From NCBI RefSeq assembly GCF_000219625.1, contig NC_018208.1, positions 1,550,001 through 1,614,000 of the forward strand: 64,000 bases of DNA, given 5' to 3'. The number at the start of each line of letters is the position of its first letter. Within the stretch, counting starts at the first letter, position 1. This document shows positions 23,157-33,435 of this stretch, in pieces. The translations under genes were made by a program, and so were the position numbers. The notes under the pieces were generated by a model. It did not search any database and had not been told where the DNA came from. It saw only the letters and a program-made list of their open reading frames with translations. This stretch comes from Zymoseptoria tritici IPO323 (Eukaryota > Ascomycota > Dothideomycetes > Mycosphaerellales > Mycosphaerellaceae).

Positions 23157-23878
23157 ATGGAGATCCTTGAGTATGTTGCGTCCATGCTAGAACATTCCGG
23201 CGCTCGCTGACAGGACTCTCAGTCTTACCGGCCCAATGCGGACCGTCGTGGTCGGCCAAGAACCGCAAAACGCCGTCCCTCCTGCACCACAACATCTTGT
23301 GCAAGTCTTCCCAATCTTTCAAGTCAAAGGTGACATGGCCAGAAGCTGTCGAGCTTCCAACATCGAATTACGAGGTTTTCCAACCCTACTCCTCCTGGCT
23401 CTACGCTGGTCGCATTCCTCAACCGCAAGACGACATCTACATGAAATGCATCTCCTGGCCGCTGCTCGCTCATGCCTATGTACTCGGAGAAGCCATTCAA
23501 GACTGCAGATTCAAAGACCTCATCATCGACTACATGCACAACATAATGACGTTAGGCCTTCTTGGCTCGAAAATCTTTCTCCACTCTGACGCATCTGAAG
23601 TTATCACGACGATCTACAATGGCACGCCTCGGGGCTCTCCCGTTCGACCATTCTTGAGTCAAGTCAGCGCCGAACGACGCAACACATCGGGATGGCTTGA
23701 CCAACGGCGTTACGTGTTGCCCAACGACTTCATCTTCGATATGGCGATACTCATGGCTCGTGCCATGAGCGGTCAACCCCTAGCGAGACTCAGCGAAAAC
23801 AAGTGCACTTATCACTCTCATCCGATCGACGTGGACGACGAAGTTTGCGCGAACGGTCGCGCGCGAGTGGCAGCGTGA
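23157..23878 (+). pseudogene. BTB/POZ-domain gene with a one-base frameshift
   Basis: A first short exon (23157-23170) and a 52-nt intron (GTATGT, CTGAC, CTCAG) lead to DLTGPMRTVVVGQEPQ, the start of a fungal BTB fold. The expected continuation (TPSLLHHNILCKSSQSF, then KVTWPEAVELPTSNYEVFQ and WLYAGRI) is in the next frame. The break coincides with an AAAA run at about 23265-23268, where one A too many would explain it. Downstream, the frame runs intact to the stop at 23878 and has the usual fungal BTB C-terminal helices (LLAHAYVLGEAIQDCRFKDL). It may be a recently broken gene, a sequencing error in a homopolymer, or a start inside the second frame. BTB proteins of this type are adaptors, often for Cul3 ligases. 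Confidence 0.65.
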
Positions 23879-24384
23879 TTACCGGACTTCACAAGGCCGA
23901 GACGATTGATTCGGGTGATACGAAATGCGTTGCCACAATACTTGAGCGCAAGTCGCAAGCGAATTGCTTTTGCCCTGACCGAGTGGCTCGGGACATTGCT
24001 GGGGGCCATATCAAAACATCTGATTCTCTTGCCTGCGGGGCCATTGGTGGTGATGTTGTCGGCCATGCTGATGATGTTGTCGATATGAGGTGGATGTAAT
24101 GAGAAGGATGTGAGGAGCGAGGTGGAAAGGTGGAAGGTGAGGTATGAGGTATAAGGTCGGGCTGCCGTCCGTGCACGAGGCTTGTCACATGAGGGCCGTG
24201 TGAAACTTGAAAGGAGGTGAGATGTGCCAGTGATATGACAGGAGGTCAGTGCTGCATGTGAACAGAGGCCAGCTGCATCTTCCATGTGAAAGGAGGTCAG
24301 CTGTGCTGCTCACTTGAGGGAGTCGTTTGCTTCGACCGAATTGCTTCATGCGGGCCCTCTCCCTTTGCCTCCGTGCTGCCGCTC

Positions 24385-24940
24385 AAACTGCGTATTCCAA
24401 GCCAGTTAAGGCTAATTCGTCCGGTGCTTTTCGAGCGACAGCGGAGAGCTACATTGCCAAGAGGATCTTACAGTGTTTCGAACGACCAACCCTCCGACTT
24501 TCCGCGCAGCGTTTACCGCACAAGTCTTGCTCGGTCTGCTGAGATTGTACAGGCGACGGAGGTACGGCCCCTGTCTCATGACGGACGATGCAGTACGGAC
24601 AACGATTGGGCCAGTAAGAAGGATGATCTTTCATCTATTGCGCGACTATGCTGACCTCGAGGCGGCCGAGCGTGCATCGAAGTTGACCGCGCATGTGAAT
24701 CCTACTTTCTTCTTGATGAACTCGCAGATCCATACCTCCGTGCCCGCCCGAAATACACATTCGAAGCCACTTAGGACCACTTCGCCCGATGCGTTCCAAG
24801 CGACAGCCGAGAGAGATATTGCCGACAGGACTCTGTCAACTTTCACAGAAACGAGCCTTATGCACAGCTCCCCAACCTGCCGCGCAACTTTCACCACACA
24901 AGGTTCGTCCGTACAGCTGAGGTTGTGCGATTTGATCGGG
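24385..24940 (+). repeat. Diverged direct duplication, spacing about 360 bp
   Basis: The segment around 24393-24565 matches that around 24752-24935. Shared landmarks in the same order are AAGCCA at the start, GCGACAGC (24437 and 24797), a GAGAG..ATTGCC block, TTTC..CGCGCA and CACAAG/CACAAGG. Identity looks near 60-65 percent, so the duplication is old. Confidence 0.6.
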
Positions 24941-25174
24941 AGATCACCTTACCACCAGGGCTACTCGCCCACGGAGGTTCATGGGTGTACCAGCGCCAAT
25001 GGATCTAGCACGTACGCAGCGCCGGAATGTCGCCTCGAGACAGTGGACGGCCGACAGCAGTGCTCGGCAAAGATCTCCTGCCGTGATTCTTCGAGATGTT
25101 CCGCCGGTAGTCCCGCTTTCCCCGGTCCCGCTGCTCAGCATCCCTGGCGGCTTTTCAAGGCACCGATCGGCAGA

Positions 25175-25312
25175 GGCGATACAGAGGCGAACGTACCGCC
25201 AAAAATGACATCAAAGTCGGGGAGGCCAGTACTTCATCGGTCGACAGAGCCAATACGGAGGCGACTGTACCGTCAAAAATGCCATCAAAGTCGGGGAGTC
25301 CAGTACTTCAAA
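25175..25312 (+). repeat. Tandem duplication of about 70 bp
   Basis: The block with ATACAGAGGCGAACGTACCG (from 25189) and TCAAAGTCGGGGAGGCCAGT recurs with ATACGGAGGCGACTGTACCG and TCAAAGTCGGGGAGTCCAGT about 68 bp later; the two copies are about 85-90 percent identical. Confidence 0.75.
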
Positions 25313-25499
25313 TCTTCGACTACCACCACCACGCATTGTCTAATGCTTCCTGGGCTCCGGCGCCTGGCTTCACTACTCCCACTGCGGCGTCTTTATTCGC
25401 CTCACCACCGTGATTTCATAACTTTGGATCCATCCACGGGAGGTACCGACCTGGAACCTTCCCTGTGGAAAGAGGGAGTCCGAGGAGCGAAGGTTCGTC

Positions 25500-25577
25500 C
25501 CGCGTGGTCGACTACCAGATTCAGATGTGGTCGACTCCCAGATTCAGATGTCGGTCGACTGCCAGATTCAGATGTCG
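25500..25577 (+). repeat. Three tandem copies of a 24-28-bp unit
   Basis: The unit GGTCGACTNCCAGATTCAGA occurs three times in succession, at 25506, 25530 and 25553, each followed by TGT. Confidence 0.85.
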
Positions 25578-25747
25578 CAAAAAGATGGCAGGCGAGAGAC
25601 ATAAAGGAGCGGCGTCCTGTCATCCGCGCTGTCAAGGTTGTTCTTCCACCTTTCCCGCCTGCAACATTCACTCGAGCCGGCCACTTCGACTTCAATCACC
25701 TCGCGTGAAGCTCCTCAACTCGCGTGAAGCTCCGCCACCTCGCCACG

Positions 25748-26347
25748 ATGACTTCCACCCGCATCGTCGCACTCCTGGCCGTTCTCCCAGCTATCCTCGC
25801 CAAACCAATGACCGACTGGCCTTCGCTCTCCAGGTGATGCGATACAAATCGCTCGACTGCGGCGACAACCTTTCAATGGAAGGTCCTATGGGCGGCGTAC
25901 ACATTAAGCAGGGTACTTGCCACACCTGGGATGACGACAAAAACTTCCCCTCCTTTGTCTACTCGTGGGAACAATACACCACGCACCAGAGTACGTTCGG
26001 ATCGGGACTGCGTGGTCTTGGTTTACGAGAAGAAGCATTGTCACGGTCACTTGCTTTTCGTAAACGATAAGGTGAGGTGATTCCACTCCCCCCTTTGTGT
26101 GGTCATTTTGTACTGATGGCGTTAGATCAATGACCCTGATATCTTGGGCAAGCATGCGGATTGCTGGCATTGGGATGGTATTCCGGGTATGAGCATCAAG
26201 GTTAAGTGCCGGGTGAAGGGATCCACCCCGGATTGGGAGCCCGACACTCACTGGACGGACGCGGTGTCCACCAATGAACATGACGAGGAGCTGGGATCGA
26301 ACGGTCTGCCTAACGATCCGAAGGACAGCCCGCCATGGGAGGAGTGA
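25748..26347 (+). pseudogene. Small secreted protein gene with disrupted reading frame
   Basis: The ATG at 25748 opens a clear signal peptide (MTSTRIVALLAVLPAILA) but the frame stops at 25837. The next frame then reads MRYKSLDCGDNLSMEGPMGG and TCHTWDDDKNFPSFVYSWEQ up to about 25989. From about 25991 the first frame resumes with DCVVLVYEKKHCHGHLLFVN, a normal 54-nt intron (26072-26125) and INDPDILGKHADCWHWDGIP to a stop at 26347. The mature part is rich in Cys, His and Trp, as in small secreted proteins of plant-associated fungi. The two breaks could be small indels (a decayed effector gene) or unrecognised introns; a 53-nt intron with a poor GTTCTC donor could bridge the first but would cut the signal peptide. 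It lies about 0.65 kb from the Copia element. Confidence 0.6.
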
Positions 26348-26989
26348 GGTGATTCAACGCCACACTGCAGACGGGAGCATCTACTCATCGAGTGCGAGAG
26401 CTTTGGCAGAAGTGAAGGAATTCGACAGCGTAGCTGGGGACTCTCACCTCGCATCAATCGCTGGACTGCTTTCAACTCGGGTAGCGTAATACGGACAGGA
26501 CAATAGGGCCACAATCATTCGTGCATACAGAACCTAGTTGAGCTGTCGTATCATCATGTCGTAACCTACTGTCGTTCAGTCGAACTTTTCAAGAAAACGT
26601 GCTTCGTGTGCAGGCGAGTAGCAAACGCTGCTGAGCTCACGGCTGCTCCTCCATCCCTAAGGTATTCTCATTCGGCAGAGCATTCTGAACATCTCTTCGC
26701 CTCTCTTTCGTTTTCAGTGCCAATGAGTTCAATACTGCTCCTCCAATCCCAATCTTCATGCGAGAGAGTATTCTGAACATCTCTTCTTCTGCGGTTTGTT
26801 CAGTGTGCCGGTCAGCTCAATGCTATTCCTTCATCTTCCAATCCCACCAGAGGGAGCATTCTTTGTACCCTCGTACTCTCCTCAGGTCTCCTGACCCCGG
26901 ACGGGACGGGAGTTGAGCTGACCAAGCTGCTGACTGATCATGTTGCTTACCTTAGTAATCCAATCGCGACGACAGGGATGTCGAAGGAA
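26348..26989. other. Intergenic, left flank of the Copia element
   Basis: No gene seen. It contains a short tandem array (26640-26885) and ends at the target-site duplication GGAAT (26990-26994). Before the insertion this DNA was joined directly to the upstream region of the oxidoreductase gene at 33436. Confidence 0.5.
26640..26885 (+). repeat. Three-copy tandem repeat, unit about 90 bp
   Basis: CATTCTGAACATCTCTTC occurs at about 26682 and, as TATTCTGAACATCTCTTC, at 26769, with a third shorter copy at about 26858. The units also share the sequences CTGCTCCTCCAATCCCA / CTGCTCCTCCATCCCTA and GTTCAATACTGCTC / GCTCAATGCTATTC. Confidence 0.65.
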
Positions 26990-26994
26990 GGAAT

Positions 26995-27165
26995 TGTTGT
27001 GATTGGACTTAAGCTAAGTGGAAGAAGACCTCTGATTAGCAGGTATATATTGTTATGCAGAGAGAATCTTAAGTGTAAGATTCTTACTTTAGCTATCTGT
27101 ATATAGGAATGCCTTAGCACTAGTTACGTGCACTTTACTAATAGTTAGTCTAATAATCTATAACA
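26995..27165 (-). repeat. Left LTR (3' LTR) of the Copia element
   Basis: 171 bp, starts TGTTGTGATTGG and ends ATCTATAACA. Compared with the other LTR, its outer (left) third keeps G and C while its inner (right) half carries C-to-T and G-to-A changes. Confidence 0.92.
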
Positions 27166-28241
27166 CTCCCCTATTAGCAGCTGCATTATTACGAGCTGTC
27201 TGTTACCTAAATATAGTAGGTATTTACCTACTACGTAGCTAATGCTCGGCTTTAGCTTATTAAAAAGCATCTTCTTCTAGCTTTTTTATTTCTCTACTTT
27301 ACAATCTATACCTCTTATCTATTTAGCTAATTTATTAGCTAATCTATTATCTATCCCTTATAGCTATTAATAATATAATCTATATTACTAGCTATAGCTT
27401 CCGGAAGAAGAGCAGCTTTCTCTATCCCTAGGAAAACCTTCTAGTAAGTTATTAATAAAGTAAGAGCTATTAGTAGTAGAGATCTCCTATAGATCTATAA
27501 AGATAGTTCTATAGTATATTAGACTATATATTAACTTATTAGAGGAGAGATAAATAGATACTATAATAGAGTAAATGTTAGGGCTTAGGGTCCCTTTTCT
27601 TTTATAGCTTGCTTTAATAGGTTTATAGCTAAGCTTAATAAAGATCTCCTTACTATAGACCTTATTAATATAGTAATAGAGGAGCTGTATAACCTAAGGG
27701 AGTAGGCCTTCCTAGTAGAAAACTACCCTAGTCTAATAACTCCTAATCCTTAGGGACTTATGTTATACTATAACTAGACTCCTCTTAGCTAAATGTTAAG
27801 CTCTAATAAGGTAGAGATAAAGTAGTAGTTAGTAGCATAGCATCCTATATATGTTCTCCTTAAAATCCCTTCTTCCCTAATAGAAACTAATATTCTCCTA
27901 GGCTTTAAGTTAAGATTCTAGGGGAATTAGCTTAGTCTTTTAATAGTAGTTTTAGGGGGGCAGGCTATAGGTTCTAGGACATACTTTAATACTTTTAGGT
28001 TTTTATAGAAAAGTTTTCCTTTAGCTAAGTGTTTTTCTTATAGTTTCTTAGATACTTTTATAGAAGTGTATAGTTGCCTCCTTTCCTTTATATAGATAAG
28101 AATAAAATAAGTGTTCTAAGTGTTATATTTCTTAGTTTTGTAACAAATAAAATAGTGTAATTCTAGGGAGGGAATCCTTCTTAGGTAGGAATGTAGGTAT
28201 TAAGGCATAAATTTAAGAGCAATTTCCCTCTTCTTATTAAG

Positions 28242-28312
28242 GGCTAGTTAGTCTAGTAGTGTAATTTCTAATTACAAATTAGAAGGTTATAGGTTTAATT
28301 CCTATATTAGCC
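28242..28312 (+). tRNA. Degenerate tRNA-like sequence inside the Copia element
   Basis: GGCTAGT at 28242 and ATTAGCC ending at 28312 form a 7-bp acceptor stem with one G-U pair. Between them are a D-arm-like segment (GTCTAGTAGTGTAATT), an anticodon arm TCTAA-TTACAAA-TTAGA with a 7-nt loop, and a T arm ATAGG-TTTAATT-CCTAT. The loop triplet at the anticodon position is ACA, which RIP could have produced from GCA; the T loop lacks the usual TTC for the same reason. It is on the opposite strand to the retroelement. It is most likely a mutated tRNA copy, not a working gene. Confidence 0.4.
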
Positions 28313-28317
28313 TCTCT

Positions 28318-28353
28318 TATGTGTCTATATTAGCTGCCTAATATAGACACATA
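28318..28353. repeat. Perfect 16-bp inverted repeat (hairpin)
   Basis: TATGTGTCTATATTAG, a four-base CTGC loop, then CTAATATAGACACATA. It lies six bases after the tRNA-like sequence and resembles a strong terminator or processing hairpin. It has stayed perfectly paired although the DNA around it is RIP-mutated. Confidence 0.85.
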
Positions 28354-28399
28354 AGTATCTTTTTGCTAGATTTATAGATCTATATATTAGAGGATAGTA

Positions 28400-31300
28400 T
28401 TTAGGGATTTTGGTTTTGTTAGACAGTCTATAAGCTGCATATCTGTCCTTATAAACTCTACCTTAATACTCCCCTTATTATATTGCTCTCTATAGTAATA
28501 GTTCCTAAGAGAGACATGTCTTAATCTTTTAGAGTTAGTATAGTTTTCTATAAGGCTAATAGCTAATTAATTGTCTACTTTAATAAGGATAGTAGAAATG
28601 CTTTTAGCCTAGGTAAAGGGCTAGAGCTTATTAATAAGATTCCTTACCTAATTTACTTCTCTTATTACCTTAGTAAAAGAGAGGTACTCTACCTTAGTAC
28701 TAGATAGTACTACTTCTTTCTGTAGTTAAAATCTCTAAATAACTAGGCCTCCTACAATTTTAAAGAGCATTCCTAAGGTAGACCTAAATATACTAGGATT
28801 ACTAGTAAAGTTAGAGTCTAAGAATGCTTTAATCTAAATTTGCTCCTTAGTTTTCCTATATATAAGGTACTTGTTAATTATGCCTATAATATATCTCTAG
28901 ATATGTTTAGCTGCCTAAATATATAAAGGTCCTAGGTTCTAAAGGAACTTTGCATAGTAGTTAACAGCAAAACTAATATCTAGTCTAGTATAGTTTAATA
29001 GATATTGCAGTTCCCTAATAATCTTGTTAAAGAGATTATAGTCCTCCTTTGTTCCCTTATCTTAAAGGGGTTTAAGGAGGGTGTTAAGGGGGTACTTAAT
29101 ACTCTTTGCATTACTAAGACTATATCCTTAAAGTTTGTCTCTAAAATAGTGTTCCTAAGAGACAGATATAGAGCTATCTTTCCCTTTCTTTAGGTAAAGT
29201 CTAAGAAAGACATTAGTATTAACAACCTTAATTATGTACTTCTGCTCTAATCCCTTAATTAGCTTGTTAATCTTATAGTCTAACTATCTAAAGATCTAGA
29301 AGTTATCTATATAAAGGAGAACAAGGATGCCTTTCCCTTAAAAGAGGCAAGTATTACTAATAGTTCTTATTAGACTAAGCTTTTAGAGAGTATCTATAGT
29401 ATCGTAGTACTAGAGAGTAGCTGCCTGCTTAAGCCTATATAGTCCTTTCTTAATATATATAATATACTTGTAGGCATCTTTCTTAAAGAAATAAGCTCCC
29501 TCTAGTAGCTTAATAAAGATCTACTTATCTAGGTTTAGATTTAGAAATATAGTCTTAATATTAACTTGTCTCCTCTTCTAGCTAAAGTTAACTAAGAGGG
29601 ACAGAAGTATTCTCCCTATTGCAGCTCTTAGGGTAGGAGTAAAGGTATTAATATAGTTAAGTCCCTTCCTTTATGTAAATCCCCTAGCTGTCTATCTAGC
29701 TTTGTACTTCTCTATAGTTCTATCTAGGAGCACCTTAATCTTAAAGATCTATTTCCCTATAAGAGGGACTCTCCTCTTAGGGAGGGTGCTAATAAGTTTC
29801 TATTTAAGGCATCCTATAGACTTAAGTAACTTAGCTTCCTTAATAATAGCTTTCTCCTATTCCTTATAGTTAGATCTAGAGAGAGCTTCCTTAACTATCT
29901 TAGGATTAGACAGATTAGGATTTGTTGCTTTAAGTCCTATCTTCTAGATCTTGCTATAGTCTTTTCTTATAACTAATCTTCTACTTCTTAAGAGTCTAAA
30001 TATGCCTAAGCTTTTAGGACTTGCTTTATTACCTAATTTCTTAGGTCTCTTAGGGCTTCTTCCTACTTTCCTCTTTCCTATAATATAAATATCTAAGAAG
30101 GGAGTTATAGTATAATCTTAGAGGTCTTCCCTTTTAGGGCAATTCTCTGCTAATGCTTAATATTATAGCTATATTAATAAGGCATTAGCCTACTCCTAGA
30201 ATCCCTTAGGACTTCCTTAGAATCCCTTAGGACTTCCTGTTTCCTTAGAAATATGCTCCCCCTAAGCTAGCTAGGAGGCTTCTTTATACTTAGTAGCCTT
30301 TAGCTAATTAGGCTTAGACTACTTATATTAGTTATCCTAGGACTATATATCCTAACCTAATGTTTGCTCCCCTTAAGATGTTAAAAGGGAGGCTTAGTTT
30401 CTCTCTCTCTATATAGTATTAAATATATTCTCTACTTCTTAAAGATAAGAAGTAGTAAGAGGTTAGGTATCTTGCCCTTAGGCATCCTAGCCCTAATCTT
30501 AATCCTTAGTGTAGATAGCATAGACTTCCTGTTCTATAGTAATAAGTTATATTAGTTATAGGAAACTCTCCCCCTAGAAGTCTAGGGCCGCAGGTATTAT
30601 GCTATATACCTTATCCTTATTATATGTTATATAAGGAGAGGTTATAATCTTGTGCTAAAACCTAGTAAGGGCAGATAGTTTAAACTTCTAAACTATATAG
30701 TTAGTTAAAGTGTTCTCCTAGAATCCTAGATTCTAGTATTTCTCTGCTCTAGGATAGAACTTTTATAAATTAGGTCTCCCCTAATTATGTAGATATGCTC
30801 TATATCTAAATCTCCTAACCTTTGTTAGATTAATATATAGAGTTCTAGTATTAAGATCTTAATTAAATTCCTAAAGAGGAATCTTGTTAGTTAATAGGTA
30901 TACTAGCCTGTTAGTAAGGAAGATTGCATATGCAACTGCAAAACTCTAGAGAGGGAAAGGTAAGCTAGAGTTAATTATTATTGCTCTTGCCTTATTAAGG
31001 ATAACCTTATTAGATAATTCTGCAATTCTATTCTACTTAGGAGTATAGGGAGCTAAGAAATCCTATCTTAGTTCCTTATTCTCTACAAATGTAATTAGAT
31101 TATTATTATTAAATTCTCCTCCTCTATCTAAGAACTAGATCTTAACTATCTTTTTGTACTAGTTAAATGTCTTAGTAGTCTATTTCTTAATAATTTGTGC
31201 AGCTTGTAATTTAAGCTTGTAGAAGATAGCCTATCTCCTTCTTAACTTTGTATTAGTAATTATAAGGATGTACTTGTATCTAAAGATGTCTAGTAGAAAG

Positions 31301-32950
31301 ATTAGTCCTATAATGTTAATATAGACCTTATCTAATAAGGATTAAGGTATTAGTCTTAGAGTTCTTAACACTACTCTCTATAACCTTATAAGCTTGTATA
31401 GCTTATAGTACTTAAGTATAGATATATTAATCTGCTTAAGTCCTTAGACTTAAGCCTTTGTTATACTAAGAATCTTGTTCCCTATATAGCCTAGTCTCTA
31501 GTACTATCTTGTTATATTAGCCTTAGGCATAGCAAAGGCTAGATAGGATATGTTCCTATTAGTTATAGAAGCAACTTTAGTACTTCCCTTAGGGAGAGAG
31601 ATAGTTGCATTCTAAAGGATTAGAACATTATAAGTAGACTAAACCTTGCCTATCTTCTTGTTATTCCTTAGAATATATAAAGATAGCCTATCTAGGTAGA
31701 CCTTGCACTTTAGCTAGAGAGTCTCTACTAAGATAAGGTTATAATTAGAGTTAGGAGAGTATAACATATCTTGTAAGGTAATGTTTAACTTATTCCCCTT
31801 ATACTTTATTATAATCCTTACACTTCCTAAGTATATAACTATGCTTTGTTTAATAGCTTAAGAGAACCTAATTAGGGTTTCTAGGGGTTTAAGGTCTAAA
31901 AACTAGGACTTGTTATTAAAGAAGTAGTATAATATACTAGAATCCTAGATAATAGTATTACTCCTTTGTATTCTAGTAGTAGCAATTGCTGCTCCTGCAA
32001 ATAAGCTATCTAAATTAGAGCCTAAGCCTATATTAGAAGAGGAGATAGGCTTAATTGCTGCAGTACCCTTTCCTCCCTTTTTGTTATATCTCTTACTCTT
32101 GTCTTAGGACTTCTTCTTGTCCTTATTAGATCCTCCTTTTCCTCTATGTACCTAGGACTTTAGGGCCTTATTAGGGTACTTCTTAAAGTAATCTGTATTT
32201 GTATAGATATAATAGGTACACTTAGTATACTAATTATTATCTACTATAGTACCCCTAAATCCTCCTATTGTCCTCTATGTCTATAAAGGAGGTTCCTTAA
32301 TTAATAAGGTAATTAGCTCTTTAAGAGTTGTGTTCTTAATATAATAGGATTGTCTCTAGCTTCTTAGGTATTCTAGATAGTAGAGGCCCTAGATAAAGAA
32401 CAGCCTAATCTGCTTATTACTAAAGGTAAGCTTTAAGACTAGAATGTTCTTAGACCTAGAGTATTGTTCTGTTATAGAGATATACTTATAATACTACTTC
32501 TAGAAGTCCTTATAGTACTTCTAAGTATTTGTTCCTTAGATCTTAATATTACTAATTCTAAGAATCCTTAGGCTGTTATAAATGTTTATAATTATAATAG
32601 GCCTGTAGGTAGCTGCAACAGTATTATATAGTTCCTTAGCTATCTTCTCTATATCCCTAAAGTTAGGCCTTAGAGATTAGTTAATCCTTTTGCTAATAAT
32701 CCTGTATATAATTAGGTTATACTTATACTAGACTTAGAGAGGAGTTAGTCTTAGTCTACTAGTTAGAATAGGTTCTGTTACTAGAGTGTCCCCTCCTTCT
32801 TTTTAAAAAGGAGTTAGAGCCTAAGAGGATAAAGTAGTACTCTCCTTAGTTAGTAGAGAGGGATATCTAACTTTAATTCCTAGCTTTAGTTAGGCAGGGC
32901 ACTAGGGAATGTTATAAAAGACATAGCCTAATACCTCCTTGTCTATAAGG
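28400..32950 (-). pseudogene. Copia gag-pol remnant
   Basis: No open frame survives, but recognisable fragments remain in minus-strand order. A gag knuckle-like peptide ending YFKKYP lies near 32190. The integrase motif DRGGEFNN lies near 31110. The reverse-transcriptase core GILVLLYIDNF lies near 29310, in which the second catalytic Asp has become Asn (GAC to AAC). Stops are mostly TAG and TAA in places where CAG, CAA or TGG would be expected, as RIP predicts. The element cannot encode active enzymes. Confidence 0.85.
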
Positions 32951-33179
32951 GCTACTTTAAGCATCCTTAACTAGTCTAAGAAGTTGCTTCCCTTTCTTAG
33001 GACTTTATTCTCCTTTACAATCTTAAACTTATTAGCCTGCATTACGGCTGTTGTTATAACTAGCTCTTTCTCGGCTCGCTAGTTAACTGTCTAAATAGTG
33101 TATAGTAAGGTTCTAGTAGCTGCGCTTAGAACAGATAATTCTTCCTTAAGTGTGTAGTAGTTACGCCGGGCTTATAACC

Positions 33180-33350
33180 TGTTATAATTAGACTTAAGCT
33201 AAGTAGAAGAAGACCTTTAATTAGCAGGTATATATTGTTATGCAGAGAGAATCTTAAGTGTAAGATTCTCACTTTAGCTATCTGTGTGTAGGAATGCCTT
33301 GGCACTAGTCACGTGCACTTCACTAATGGTCAGTCTGATAATCCACAACA
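33180..33350 (-). repeat. Right LTR (5' LTR) of the Copia element
   Basis: 171 bp, starts TGTTATAATTAG and ends ATCCACAACA. Here the inner (left) third is RIP-mutated and the outer right half is not, the mirror image of the left LTR. Its end lies 85 bp before the start codon of the oxidoreductase gene. Confidence 0.92.
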
Positions 33351-33435
33351 GGAATTCCATCGCCACCATCCGCAATCATCATCATTCCCTCCTCAACAAC
33401 GAACTCAAGCCATCGAACAAAGAGCGACGAAAGCC

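Larger units (their letters stand above)
23879..25747. other. Gene-poor region with diverged duplications
   Basis: No gene recognised. A long plus-strand frame from about 24473 to 25708 translates to basic, low-information peptide and crosses several DNA-level duplications (listed separately), so I take it as chance. Confidence 0.5.
26995..33350 (-). mobile_element. Ty1/Copia LTR retrotransposon, complete but RIP-degraded
   Basis: The element is 6,356 bp, flanked by the 5-bp target duplication GGAAT (26990-26994 and 33351-33355) and bounded by 171-bp LTRs with TG..CA ends. It reads on the minus strand: a purine tract (AATAGGGGAG) sits just inside the left LTR, which is therefore the 3' LTR. 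The minus-strand order is a gag zinc-knuckle remnant (about 32200), integrase DRGGEF (about 31110) and reverse transcriptase LLYIDN (about 29310). That order, integrase before reverse transcriptase, defines Copia. The whole interior is TA-rich with almost no CA or TG and is full of stops, the RIP signature. Confidence 0.93.

Noticed and set aside
24473..25708. 411-codon plus-strand open frame
   Set aside because: The peptide is Arg/Ser/Pro-rich without domain-like content and it runs through DNA-level duplications that are not in phase with it; likely chance.
33313..33435. Upstream extension of the oxidoreductase frame into the LTR
   Set aside because: It would start at a non-ATG codon inside the retroelement; the ATG at 33436 gives the normal family N-terminus.
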